Below, in pieces: positions 35,395 to 43,825 of a stretch of DNA of 64,000 nt. Both the position numbers and the translations under genes were made by a program. Origin of the DNA: Pseudomonas chlororaphis (lineage in GTDB: Bacteria; Pseudomonadota; Gammaproteobacteria; Pseudomonadales; Pseudomonadaceae); contig NZ_MSCT01000020.1 of the NCBI RefSeq assembly GCF_001921865.1, positions 186,001 to 250,000 of the forward strand. The letters run 5' to 3'. The notes beneath the pieces were generated by a model. The model saw nothing but the letters and a program-made list of their open reading frames with translations, was not told the DNA's origin and made no database searches. Positions within the stretch are counted from its first letter, which is position 1. The number at the start of each line of letters is the position of its first letter.

Positions 35395-35418
35395 TGTAGG
35401 AGCGAGCTCGCTCCTACA
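35395..35418. repeat. Perfect 24-bp REP palindrome after norR
   Basis: TGTAGGAGCGAGCTCGCTCCTACA is fully self-complementary: two REP cores of the 'gcgagc...ctcctaca' family fused head to head without a spacer. It lies 28 bases past the norR stop and could act as a transcript end or mRNA-stabilising hairpin. Confidence 0.75.
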
Positions 35419-35462
35419 GGAGACAAAAGCGCCTACGCTGATCCGGAAACCGCGAATGCGGC

Positions 35463-35489
35463 TAAAGCCAGCCCCCCAGGCGTCGATAA
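35463..35489 (+). promoter_or_regulatory. FliA (sigma-28) promoter of cheV
   Basis: TAAA, 15 bases, then GTCGATAA: one mismatch to the flagellar sigma-28 consensus TAAA-N15-GCCGATAA. It sits 64 bases before the cheV start codon. Confidence 0.75.
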
Positions 35490-35552
35490 CCCGTTATCGC
35501 TAGCTGTTCGCGACCTCGTTGCGCGAACCACCTTTTTCCACAGAAGGTTTTT

Positions 35553-36455
35553 ATGTCTTCCAACAAAGCCCGCGCAGATTCCCTCTCGCTTCTGCTGTTC
35601 ACCTTGCGCAGCGGCAAGCTGATGGCGATCAACCTGCTCAAAGTCAGTGAAATCATCCCCTGCCCACCGCTGACCAAGCTGCCGGAATCCCACCCTCACG
35701 TGAAAGGCATCGCCACCCTGCGCGGCAATTCGCTGTCGGTCATCGACCTCAGCCGGGCCATCGGCGAACGGCCGCTGGAAGACCCGGACGGCGGCTGCCT
35801 GATCGTCACCGACGTCAGCCGTTCCAAGCAGGGCCTGCACGTGCAGGCGGTGAGCAAGATCGTGCATTGCCTGACCACCGACATCCGTCCGCCGCCCTAT
35901 GGCTCCGGCGGGGTCAAGGCCTATATCACCGGGGTGACCCAGGTCGACGGCACCCTGGTACAGGTGCTGGACATCGAGAAAGTCATCCACGGCATCGCCC
36001 CGGCGCAGATCGTAGCCGCGCCGACCGAACTGAGCATGGAAGACGCCGAGCTGCTGGGTAACGCGCGGATCCTGGTGGTCGACGACAGCCAGGTCGCCCT
36101 GCAGCAGTCGGTGCACACCCTGCGCAACCTCGGCCTGCAATGCCACACCGCGCGCAGCGCCAAGGAAGCCATCGACTGCCTGCTGGACCTGCAAGGCACC
36201 GCCGAGGAAATCAACCTGATCGTCTCGGACATCGAGATGTCGGAGATGGACGGCTACGCCCTGACCCGCACCCTGCGCGAGACCCCGGACTTCGCCCATC
36301 TTTATGTGCTGCTGCACACCTCCCTGGACAGCGCGATGAACGCCGAAAAAGCCCGCCTGGCCGGGGCCAACGCGGTGCTGACCAAGTTCTCCTCGCCGGA
36401 CCTGACCCGCTGCCTGATCGAAGCGGCCCGTCACGTCGCGACCCAGGGCGCCTGA
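35553..36455 (+). CDS. cheV: Chemotaxis coupling protein CheV
   Basis: A 300-residue protein: CheW-like domain (about 8-155) followed by a response-regulator receiver domain (about 170-295) with acidic residues D177-D178, phospho-acceptor D226 in VSDIEMSEMDG, and the switch region LLHTS. CheV couples chemoreceptors to CheA and tunes adaptation through its phosphorylation. The FliA-type promoter upstream places it in the flagellar regulon. It is followed 3 bases later by a GNAT gene. Confidence 0.93.
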   Translation: MSSNKARADSLSLLLFTLRSGKLMAINLLKVSEIIPCPPLTKLPESHPHVKGIATLRGNSLSVIDLSRAIGERPLEDPDGGCLIVTDVSRSKQGLHVQAVSKIVHCLTTDIRPPPYGSGGVKAYITGVTQVDGTLVQVLDIEKVIHGIAPAQIVAAPTELSMEDAELLGNARILVVDDSQVALQQSVHTLRNLGLQCHTARSAKEAIDCLLDLQGTAEEINLIVSDIEMSEMDGYALTRTLRETPDFAHLYVLLHTSLDSAMNAEKARLAGANAVLTKFSSPDLTRCLIEAARHVATQGA

Positions 36456-36458
36456 GCC

Positions 36459-36956
36459 TTGGCCGACGACTACTGCCTGCTGATGCGCCGCGACCTGGTC
36501 GAGGCGCTACCGCCCGCCAACTGGCCCGCCGCGTTCAGCCTCGACAGCTACCGCCCGGAACTGGCTGAAGCGGTGCACACGCTGATGCACCTCGGCTACC
36601 AGGACGGCGGCGGCCATGTGCCGACGCTGGACCACTGGCGCGAACGCTTTGAAAGCGACGCCGAATACGACCCGCAACTGTGCCTGCTGGCGCTGGACGC
36701 CGACGGCGTCGTCGGTGTGGCCCAGTGCTGGACCAGCGCTTATATCAAGGACCTGGTGGTGCATCCGCGAGCCCGCGGCCAGGGCCTGGGACGGGCCCTA
36801 CTGTTGCAGGCGTTCGAGGTCTTTCGCCAGCGCCGCGAAGCCTTTGTCGACCTGCGGGTGCTGGAACACAACCAGCCTGCCCGGCAGCTGTACGAAAGCG
36901 CCGGCATGCGCGTCATCCGCCGCGAACAAGTACCGCAATCACCGCTCGCCTTGTAG
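36459..36956 (+). CDS. GNAT-family N-acetyltransferase
   Basis: A 165-residue acetyltransferase with the acetyl-CoA-binding motif VVHPRARGQGLGRALL (about 101-116) and a C-terminal ARQLYESAGM segment, typical of GNAT enzymes. The substrate is unknown. The reading frame begins at a TTG 3 bases after the cheV stop; an ATG eight codons later (36483) is the alternative start, and neither has a clear Shine-Dalgarno sequence, so translational coupling to cheV is likely. Its TAG stop lies inside a REP element (TTGTAGCCGCTG), suggesting that the repeat set the present C-terminus. Confidence 0.8.
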   Translation: MADDYCLLMRRDLVEALPPANWPAAFSLDSYRPELAEAVHTLMHLGYQDGGGHVPTLDHWRERFESDAEYDPQLCLLALDADGVVGVAQCWTSAYIKDLVVHPRARGQGLGRALLLQAFEVFRQRREAFVDLRVLEHNQPARQLYESAGMRVIRREQVPQSPLAL

Positions 36957-37043
36957 CCGCTGCGGCAGGCTGCGCAAGGCCTACGACGATATTGAGACCT
37001 GCGCGCCCTTCGGGCACGAACGCAGCCTGCGGCAGCGCCTACA
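36952..37043. repeat. Inverted REP pair ('gtagccgctgcc' family)
   Basis: TGTAGCCGCTGCGGCAGGCTGCG at the left and CGCAGCCTGCGGCAGCGCCTACA at the right are inverted copies with a GCCC-TTC-GGGC hairpin between. The left copy contains the stop codon of the GNAT gene. Confidence 0.7.
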
Positions 37044-37121
37044 TAGCAGTTGGCCGCGATTTCCAACGCACACGCCTCAGGCATACTCCTGCCCACCTCT
37101 GCGCCAAAGGAATGCCTTGCC

Positions 37122-37454
37122 ATGAAAGCCGCCCTGCCCCTGCTCTGCCTGACCGCCGCCCTCGCCAGCCCGGCCCGGGCCTCCAGCCCGGACGCCTGGG
37201 CGACCTTCGACAAGCAGGTACTGGCCAGTTGCATCAAGGCCAGCCAGTTGAAGAACTCCAAGGCCGTGGGTAACGCCGCGCAGTTCGACGACCGGGTCGG
37301 CTACACCGCCTTGCTGCTTCAGGGGCAGTACCCGCAAAAACACATGAAGGGCCAGACCGGCATCGAACTGTGCCTGTACGACAAACAGCACCGGAGCGCC
37401 CAGGTCAGCGAGTGGGATTCGATCCGCCCGGCCCTCGAAACCAAGTCCCGCTGA
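37122..37454 (+). CDS. Small exported protein of unknown function
   Basis: A 110-residue precursor with a Sec signal peptide ending ASPARASS (near residue 20). The mature part has two cysteines (SCIK and LCLY) about 47 residues apart, able to form a disulfide. No catalytic motif or known family is recognised. AAAGGA lies upstream of the ATG. It is separated from the GNAT gene by a REP pair and precedes a cysteine-cluster gene on the same strand. Confidence 0.65.
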   Translation: MKAALPLLCLTAALASPARASSPDAWATFDKQVLASCIKASQLKNSKAVGNAAQFDDRVGYTALLLQGQYPQKHMKGQTGIELCLYDKQHRSAQVSEWDSIRPALETKSR

Positions 37455-37546
37455 GTGGCGTATAACTTGCTTCGAGAATGGTCTTTACCGGGCGACGCAA
37501 GGTATTGCGTCGCCGCTTCCACCTTTTGACGATGGCTGTGCGTTCC

Positions 37547-38296
37547 ATGAATATTCGTTTTTCCTGCGTCGGTTGCGGCAAGTGCTGCAACGATCACCAC
37601 GTTCCCCTGACCCTGGACGAAGCCCACCAGTGGGCACGGGATGGCGGCCAGGTGATCGTGCTAGTGGAGGCCTTCCTGAGTAACGGCCTGGGCCTGCCGG
37701 CCGAGCAGCGCGAACACGCCGAGCGACGTTCCTGCGAGGTGCCCAGCGGCCATGCCCGGGCCCATGTGGCGATCACCTTTGCCGCCTACAACGTCGGCCC
37801 CTGCCGGAATCTTGACGAACGCCAACTGTGCCGGATCTATGAGCGCCGGCCGCTGGTGTGCCGCATCTACCCGATGGAAATCAACCCGCACATCCCGCTC
37901 AACCCGGCGGTCAAGGAATGCCCGCCCGAGTCCTGGGAACAAGGCCCGCAACTGATCGTCGGCGGCACACTGGCAGACCGCGAACTGGCCGAACTGATCC
38001 AGCGCTCGCGCCAGGCCGACCGCGACGATATCCGCGGCAAACAAGCCATCTGCCAATGGCTCGGCATTCACACCACCGCGCTCAAGGGCGACGGTTTTAC
38101 CGCGTACCTGCCGGACATGGCCGCCCTGGTCGAAGCCATCGAGCGGGTCCAGGCGCAACCGCAGGCAGCGCCGGCCGGCGAGTGGCTGTTCCATGTGTCC
38201 GGCGCCGACATTGCCGGGCAGGTGCAGGACGCCGGTGCCCAGGTGGTGACCGAGGCACCGGTCAATTACGCTTTCATTGCGCTACAGGTGGCTTGA
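37547..38296 (+). CDS. YkgJ-type cysteine-cluster (Zn/Fe-S chelating) protein
   Basis: A 249-residue protein beginning MNIRFSCVGCGKCC, the CxxCxxCC cluster of the YkgJ family, with further cysteines in GPCRNL, LCRIYERRPLVCRIYP and KECPP that complete the metal-binding set. The family is thought to bind zinc or an Fe-S cluster; its function is not established. The C-terminal ~100 residues are outside the core domain. An ATG five codons earlier (37532) is an alternative start; neither has a good ribosome-binding site. Confidence 0.75.
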   Translation: MNIRFSCVGCGKCCNDHHVPLTLDEAHQWARDGGQVIVLVEAFLSNGLGLPAEQREHAERRSCEVPSGHARAHVAITFAAYNVGPCRNLDERQLCRIYERRPLVCRIYPMEINPHIPLNPAVKECPPESWEQGPQLIVGGTLADRELAELIQRSRQADRDDIRGKQAICQWLGIHTTALKGDGFTAYLPDMAALVEAIERVQAQPQAAPAGEWLFHVSGADIAGQVQDAGAQVVTEAPVNYAFIALQVA

Positions 38297-38312
38297 TGCC
38301 GCTACCTGTCTC

Positions 38313-38393
38313 CCTGTAGGAGCCCGCTTGCTGGCGATCCAGACAACGCGGTGTGCCAGATCGACGCCATCGCGAGCACGCTCTCTCCTACAC
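38313..38393. repeat. Degenerate inverted REP pair ('gcgagcaagctcgctcctaca' family)
   Basis: CTGTAGGAGCCCGCTTGCTGGCGAT and, about 35 bases on, CATCGCGAGCACGCTCTCTCCTACA are opposed, each with a few mismatches to the family core. It lies between convergent genes. Confidence 0.6.
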
Positions 38394-38412
38394 GTACAAG
38401 GCGGACCAGCCC

Positions 38413-38655
38413 TTAACGCTTGCCCATCGAGCGACGGGTACCAGGTGGCGCCGCGCCCGGGGTCTTGGCATGGCCGTCGCCGACCCCGTTCTTGTACCAG
38501 GGCAGCCCGGCGTTCTTGGCCTGGGCGAACTCGGACGGCTTGAACGGGAACTTGAACGGCGCGATCGCCGGCTTGCCTTCGGCGGGCGCGCTGGCGTCGT
38601 CGGCCTGATCGACGCCAGGAGCATCGGACACAGGCGGTTGGGCGGGGTGGGTCAT
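38413..38655 (-). CDS. Small hydrophilic hypothetical protein
   Basis: An 80-residue protein: acidic, Ala/Pro-rich first half and a basic C-terminus (GAAPPGTRRSMGKR). The middle PFKPSEFAQAKNAGLPWYKNG looks conserved-protein-like but I cannot name a family. The start is chosen from GGAG six bases before the ATG; the much longer frame to 38895 has no such site. It is divergent from the RND adaptor gene. Confidence 0.55.
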   Translation of the reverse strand: MTHPAQPPVSDAPGVDQADDASAPAEGKPAIAPFKFPFKPSEFAQAKNAGLPWYKNGVGDGHAKTPGAAPPGTRRSMGKR

Positions 38656-38876
38656 GGCAGCTCCGGAATAAGGAACGACCCGAAGGACCGGGCCGCGAAG
38701 GCCGGCAGTATACCTGCGCGCCGCCGATCTTTGACCTGCCGCCAGCCACCCCCGGTCGGCCTTTGCTGACAGCGCTGACAGGCTGGCGTCACGTTGCTGA
38801 CCCGGTTGCCCGGCTATAAATGAGCCACTGATACTGGCCACCCTTCCGTTTCCCTTGCCCCCCGGCGCTGGCGTCC

Positions 38877-40046
38877 ATGCGTAATCGAAAAACAACCGTT
38901 GTGATCGCAGGCGTACTCGCCATTCTTATCGCCGCTGGCCTGTGGTTCCTGCTCAAGCCGCCCAGCGCCAAGCTGGCAGCCCCGAGCGCCGTGCCGGTGC
39001 GGGTGATCAGCGTCGCCCAACAGGACGTACCGCGGCATGTCAGCGGCATCGGCTCGGTCCTGTCGCTGCACAGCGTGGTGATCCGGCCCCAGGTGGACGG
39101 CATCCTTACCCGCCTGCTGGTCAAGGAAGGGCAACGGGTCAAGACCGGCGACCTGCTGGCGACCATCGACGACCGCGCGATCCGCGCCAGCCTCGATCAG
39201 GCCCGGGCGCAACTGGCGGAAAACCAGGCGCAGTTGCAAGTGGCCCAGGTCAACCTCCAGCGCTACAAGCTGCTGTCGGTGGATGACGGCGTCTCCAAGC
39301 AGACCTACGACCAGCAACAGGCGCTGGTCAACCAGCTCAAGGCCAGCGCCCTGGGCAACCAGGCCGCCATCGATGCGGCCCAGGTGCAGTTGTCCTATAC
39401 CCAGATCCGCTCCCCGGTGTCCGGCCGCGTCGGTATCCGCACCGTCGACGAAGGCAATTTCCTGCGCACCAGCGACACCCAAGGGCTGTTCTCGGTGACC
39501 CAGATCGACCCGATCGCGGTGGAGTTTTCCCTGCCGCAACAGATGCTGCCGACCCTGCAAGGGCTGTTACTGGCCGCACAGCCGGCCGCGGTGGACGCCT
39601 ACCTGGGCGCCGACACCGATGCGGTGACCGGCGACCGCCTGGGCGAAGGCCACCTGAGCCTGATCGACAACCAGATCGACGCCAATACCGGGACCATCCG
39701 CGCCAAGGCCGAATTCGACAATCCCGGGCAAAAGCTCTGGCCCGGCCAGTTGGTGACCATCAAGATCCGCACCGCCGTGGAAAAGGCCGCCCTGGTGGTG
39801 CCGCCCAGCGTGGTGCAACGCGGCCTGGACAAGCACTTCGTGTACCGGGTCAAGGACGACACCGTGGAAATCGTCCCGGTGCAGATGGTCTATCAGGACA
39901 GCGGCCAGAACATCATTACCGGCGTGCAGGCCGGCGACCTGCTGGTCAGTGACGGCCAGTCGCGGCTCAAGGCCGGCTCGCGTATCGAGGTGCTCAGCGA
40001 GCCGCCGCAAACGATCCAGACCGCGAACACGGAGCCGCAACCATGA
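38877..40046 (+). CDS. RND efflux periplasmic adaptor (membrane fusion protein)
   Basis: A 389-residue MdtA/MexA-like adaptor: N-terminal membrane anchor (about 8-26), lipoyl-type half-motif GILTRLLVKEGQRVKTGDLL, a coiled-coil hairpin (about 100-165) and beta-barrel domain (NQIDANTGTIRAKAEFDNP). It links the RND pump to an outer-membrane channel. There is no lipobox, so it is anchored by its helix. Its stop overlaps the pump start (ATGA). No outer-membrane factor gene follows. Confidence 0.92.
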   Translation: MRNRKTTVVIAGVLAILIAAGLWFLLKPPSAKLAAPSAVPVRVISVAQQDVPRHVSGIGSVLSLHSVVIRPQVDGILTRLLVKEGQRVKTGDLLATIDDRAIRASLDQARAQLAENQAQLQVAQVNLQRYKLLSVDDGVSKQTYDQQQALVNQLKASALGNQAAIDAAQVQLSYTQIRSPVSGRVGIRTVDEGNFLRTSDTQGLFSVTQIDPIAVEFSLPQQMLPTLQGLLLAAQPAAVDAYLGADTDAVTGDRLGEGHLSLIDNQIDANTGTIRAKAEFDNPGQKLWPGQLVTIKIRTAVEKAALVVPPSVVQRGLDKHFVYRVKDDTVEIVPVQMVYQDSGQNIITGVQAGDLLVSDGQSRLKAGSRIEVLSEPPQTIQTANTEPQP

Positions 40047-43000
40047 AAGGCCACGGCTCGATCTCGGCCTGGTGCGTCGACCACCCAGTCGCCACGCTGC
40101 TGCTGACCTTCGCCCTGGTGCTGCTCGGCGCCATCGCTTTTCCGCGCCTGCCCGTGGCGCCCCTGCCCGAGGCGGAATTCCCGACCATCCAGGTCACCGC
40201 CCAACTGCCCGGCGCCAGCCCGGAAACCATGGCCTCCTCGGTGGCCACGCCGCTGGAAGTGCAGTTCAGTGCCATCCCCGGCATGACCCAGATGACCTCC
40301 AGCAGCGCCCTGGGTTCGAGCCTGCTGACCCTGCAATTCACCCTCGACAAGAGCATCGATACCGCCGCCCAGGAAGTGCAGGCGGCGATCAACACCGCCT
40401 CGGGCAAGCTGCCCAACGACATGCCGAGCCTGCCCACCTGGCGCAAGGTCAACCCGGCGGACAGCCCGGTGCTGATTCTCAGCATCAGCTCCACGCAGAT
40501 GCCCGGCACCGAACTGAGCGACTACGTGGAAACCCTGCTGTCCCGGCAGATCAGCCAGATCGACGGCGTCGGCCAGGTCAGCATCACCGGCCAACAGCGC
40601 CCGGCGATCCGCGTCCAGGCTTCGCCCGACCGCCTGGCGGCCATCGGCCTGACCCTGGCCGATATCCGCGTCGTCCTGCAACAAGCCAGCCTCAACCTGG
40701 CCAAGGGCGCGCTGTACGGCGAGTCGAGCATCTCGACCCTGTCGACCAACGACCAGCTGTTCCACCCCGACGAATACGGCCAGCTGATCGTTTCCTACAA
40801 GAACGGCGCGCCGGTGCAACTCAAGGACGTCGCCCGGGTCGTCAGCGGCCCGGAAAACGCCTATGTGCAGGCCTGGTCCAACGACCAGCCGGGGCTCAAC
40901 CTGGTGATCTTCCGCCAGCCGGGGGCCAACATCGTCGACACCGTGGACCGCATTCAGAACGAACTGCCACGGCTGGAAGCCATGCTCCCGGCCTCGGTGG
41001 ACGTCACCGTGCTCTCGGACCGCACCAAGACCATCCGCGCCTCCTTGCACGAAGTGGAAATCACCTTGCTGATCGCCGTGCTGCTGGTGGTGGCGGTAAT
41101 GGCGCTGTTCCTGCGCCAGTTGTCGGCGACGCTAATCGTCTCCAGCGTGCTCGGCGTGTCGCTGGTGGCCAGTTTCGCGCTGATGTACGTGATGGGCTTC
41201 AGCCTGAACAACCTGACCCTGGTGGCGATCGTGATCTCGGTGGGCTTCGTGGTCGACGACGCGATCGTCGTGGTCGAGAACATCCACCGTCACCTGGAAG
41301 CCGGCGACGGCATGCGCGAAGCGGCGATCAAGGGCGCCGGGGAAATCGGCTTCACTGTGGTCTCCATCAGCTTCTCGCTGATCGCCGCGTTCATTCCCCT
41401 GCTGTTCATGGGTGGCGTGGTCGGGCGGCTGTTCAAGGAATTCGCCCTGACCGCCACCTCGACCATCCTGATTTCGGTGGTGGTGTCGCTGACCCTGGCG
41501 CCGACCCTGGCGGCGCTGTTCATGCGCGCCCCGGTGCATCAACCCCACGACCGTCCGGGCTTCGGCGAACGCCTGCTGGCGACCTACGAGCGCGGGCTGC
41601 GCCGGGCGCTGGCCCATCAGCGCCTGATGCTCGGCCTGTTCGGCTTGACCCTGGGCCTGGCCGTCGCCGGTTATGTGTTCATTCCCAAGGGGTTCTTCCC
41701 GGTCCAGGACACCGGTTTCGTGCTCGGCACCAGCGAGGCGGCGGCCGATATTTCCTACCCGGACATGGTGGAAAAACACCTGGCCCTGGCGAAGATCCTC
41801 GACGCCGACCCGGCGGTGGAAACCTACTCCCACTCGGTGGGCGTCACCGGCAGCAACCAGACCATCGCCAACGGCCGCTTCTGGATCGCCCTCAAGGACC
41901 GGGGCCAGCGCGACGTCTCCGCCAGCCAGTTCATCGACCGCATCCGCCCGCAACTGGCCGCGGTCCCGGGCATCGTCCTGTACCTGCGGGCCGGCCAGGA
42001 CATCAACTTGAGCTCCGGCCCCAGCCGCAGCCAGTACCAGTACGTGCTCAAGAGCAACGACGGGCCGACCCTCAACACCTGGACCCAGCGCCTGACGGAA
42101 AAACTGCGGGCCAACCCGGCCTTTCGCGACCTGTCCAACGACCTGCAACTGGGCGGCAGCATCACCCACATCAGCATCGACCGCAGCGCCGCGGCGCGTT
42201 TCGGCCTGACCGCCACCGATGTCGACGAAGCCCTCTACGACGCCTTCGGCCAGCGCCAGGTGAACGAATTCCAGACCGAGACCAACCAGTACAACGTGAT
42301 CCTCGAACTGGACGCCAAGCAGCGCGGCAAAGCCGAGAGCCTGAACTACTTCTACCTGCGCTCGCCCCTGAGCGGCGAGATGGTGCCGCTGTCGGCCCTG
42401 GCCAAGGTCGATCCGCCCACCGTCGGCCCGCTGTCCATCGCCCACGACGGCATGTTCCCGGCCGCCAACCTGTCGTTCAACCTGGCGCCCGGCGTGGCCC
42501 TGGGCGACGCGGTGATCATGCTCGACCAGGCGAAAAACGAGATCGGCATGCCCGCCTCCATCGCCGGCAACTTCCAGGGCGCGGCCCAGGCCTTCCAAAG
42601 CTCCCTGGCCAGCCAGCCGTGGCTGATCCTCGCGGCGCTGGTGGCGGTGTACATCATTCTCGGCGTGCTCTACGAGAGCTTCGTCCACCCGCTGACCATC
42701 ATCTCCACCCTGCCCTCGGCCGGCCTCGGCGCGCTGATCATGCTCTGGCTGCTGGGCCAGGACTTCTCGATCATGGCGCTGATCGGCCTGGTGCTGTTGA
42801 TCGGCATCGTCAAGAAAAACGGCATCCTGATGATCGACTTCGCCCTCGAAGCCCAGCGCAAGGGCGGGCTGGCGCCGCAGGAGGCGATCTATCAGGCCTG
42901 CATCACCCGGTTCCGACCGATCATCATGACCACCCTCGCCGCCTTGCTCGGCGCCCTGCCGCTGATGCTCGGCTACGGCGCCGGCGCCGAGCTGCGCCAG

Positions 43001-43138
43001 CCGCTGGGGATCGCCGTGGTCGGCGGCCTGCTGGTGAGCCAGGCGCTGACGCTGTTCACCACTCCGGTCATATACTTGTGGCTCGAGCGGCTATTCCATC
43101 GGCCCACACCAGCGCCGACGCTGGCGACTACATCCTGA
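40043..43138 (+). CDS. RND-family multidrug efflux pump
   Basis: A 1031-residue AcrB/MdtBC-type inner-membrane antiporter with the usual two-fold layout: helix, large periplasmic domain and helix bundle, repeated. TM4 carries the proton-relay pair in VVDDAIVVVENI, and the C-terminal half has IGIVKKNGILMIDFALEA with the essential lysine. It exports drugs or other amphiphiles using the proton gradient. The sequence looks closer to MdtB/MuxB-type pumps than to heavy-metal CzcA pumps. It is followed 9 bases later by the response-regulator gene. Confidence 0.93.
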   Translation: MKGHGSISAWCVDHPVATLLLTFALVLLGAIAFPRLPVAPLPEAEFPTIQVTAQLPGASPETMASSVATPLEVQFSAIPGMTQMTSSSALGSSLLTLQFTLDKSIDTAAQEVQAAINTASGKLPNDMPSLPTWRKVNPADSPVLILSISSTQMPGTELSDYVETLLSRQISQIDGVGQVSITGQQRPAIRVQASPDRLAAIGLTLADIRVVLQQASLNLAKGALYGESSISTLSTNDQLFHPDEYGQLIVSYKNGAPVQLKDVARVVSGPENAYVQAWSNDQPGLNLVIFRQPGANIVDTVDRIQNELPRLEAMLPASVDVTVLSDRTKTIRASLHEVEITLLIAVLLVVAVMALFLRQLSATLIVSSVLGVSLVASFALMYVMGFSLNNLTLVAIVISVGFVVDDAIVVVENIHRHLEAGDGMREAAIKGAGEIGFTVVSISFSLIAAFIPLLFMGGVVGRLFKEFALTATSTILISVVVSLTLAPTLAALFMRAPVHQPHDRPGFGERLLATYERGLRRALAHQRLMLGLFGLTLGLAVAGYVFIPKGFFPVQDTGFVLGTSEAAADISYPDMVEKHLALAKILDADPAVETYSHSVGVTGSNQTIANGRFWIALKDRGQRDVSASQFIDRIRPQLAAVPGIVLYLRAGQDINLSSGPSRSQYQYVLKSNDGPTLNTWTQRLTEKLRANPAFRDLSNDLQLGGSITHISIDRSAAARFGLTATDVDEALYDAFGQRQVNEFQTETNQYNVILELDAKQRGKAESLNYFYLRSPLSGEMVPLSALAKVDPPTVGPLSIAHDGMFPAANLSFNLAPGVALGDAVIMLDQAKNEIGMPASIAGNFQGAAQAFQSSLASQPWLILAALVAVYIILGVLYESFVHPLTIISTLPSAGLGALIMLWLLGQDFSIMALIGLVLLIGIVKKNGILMIDFALEAQRKGGLAPQEAIYQACITRFRPIIMTTLAALLGALPLMLGYGAGAELRQPLGIAVVGGLLVSQALTLFTTPVIYLWLERLFHRPTPAPTLATTS

Positions 43139-43147
43139 GGCGGGGTC

Positions 43148-43825
43148 ATGCGCGTTCTGATTATCGAAGACGAAGAAAAAACCGCGGACTACCTGCACCG
43201 CGGCCTGACCGAACAAGGCTACACCGTGGACCTGGCGCGCGACGGCGTCGAGGGCCTGCACCTGGCGCTGGAGGGCGACTACGCGGTGATCGTGCTGGAC
43301 GTGATGCTGCCCGGCATCGACGGCTTCGGCGTGCTGCGGGCCCTGCGCGCGCGCAAACAGACGCCGGTGATCATGCTCACCGCCCGCGAGCGCGTCGAAG
43401 ACCGCATCAAGGGCCTGCGCGACGGCGCCGACGACTACCTGGGCAAGCCCTTTTCCTTCCTCGAACTGGTGGCGCGCCTGCAAGCGTTGACCCGCCGCAG
43501 CGGTGGCCACGAGCCGGTGCAGATCGGCATCGCCGACCTGTGGATCGACCTGATCAGCCGCAAGGCCAGCCGCGCCGGCACGCGCCTGGACCTGACCGCC
43601 AAGGAGTTCTCGCTGCTCAGCGTGCTCGCCCGGCGCCAGGGCGAGATCCTGTCGAAAACCGCGATTGCCGAGATGGTCTGGGACATCAATTTCGACAGCG
43701 ACGCCAATGTCGTCGAAGTGGCGATCAAGCGCCTGCGGGCCAAGCTCGACGGGCCGTTCGAGCAAAAACTGCTGCACACCATCCGCGGCATGGGGTATGT
43801 GCTGGAGAATCGCAGTGGCGCGTAA
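43148..43825 (+). CDS. OmpR-family response regulator
   Basis: A 225-residue protein: receiver domain with phospho-acceptor D51 (VIVLDVMLPG) and K in GKPFSF, then a winged-helix DNA-binding domain (DLTAKEFSLL, VVEVAIKRLRAKLD, LLHTIRGMGYVL). The subtype resembles the CopR/CusR/IrlR group of heavy-metal-type regulators. It is co-directional with the RND genes and overlaps its partner kinase, so it probably controls this pump operon. Confidence 0.92.
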   Translation: MRVLIIEDEEKTADYLHRGLTEQGYTVDLARDGVEGLHLALEGDYAVIVLDVMLPGIDGFGVLRALRARKQTPVIMLTARERVEDRIKGLRDGADDYLGKPFSFLELVARLQALTRRSGGHEPVQIGIADLWIDLISRKASRAGTRLDLTAKEFSLLSVLARRQGEILSKTAIAEMVWDINFDSDANVVEVAIKRLRAKLDGPFEQKLLHTIRGMGYVLENRSGA

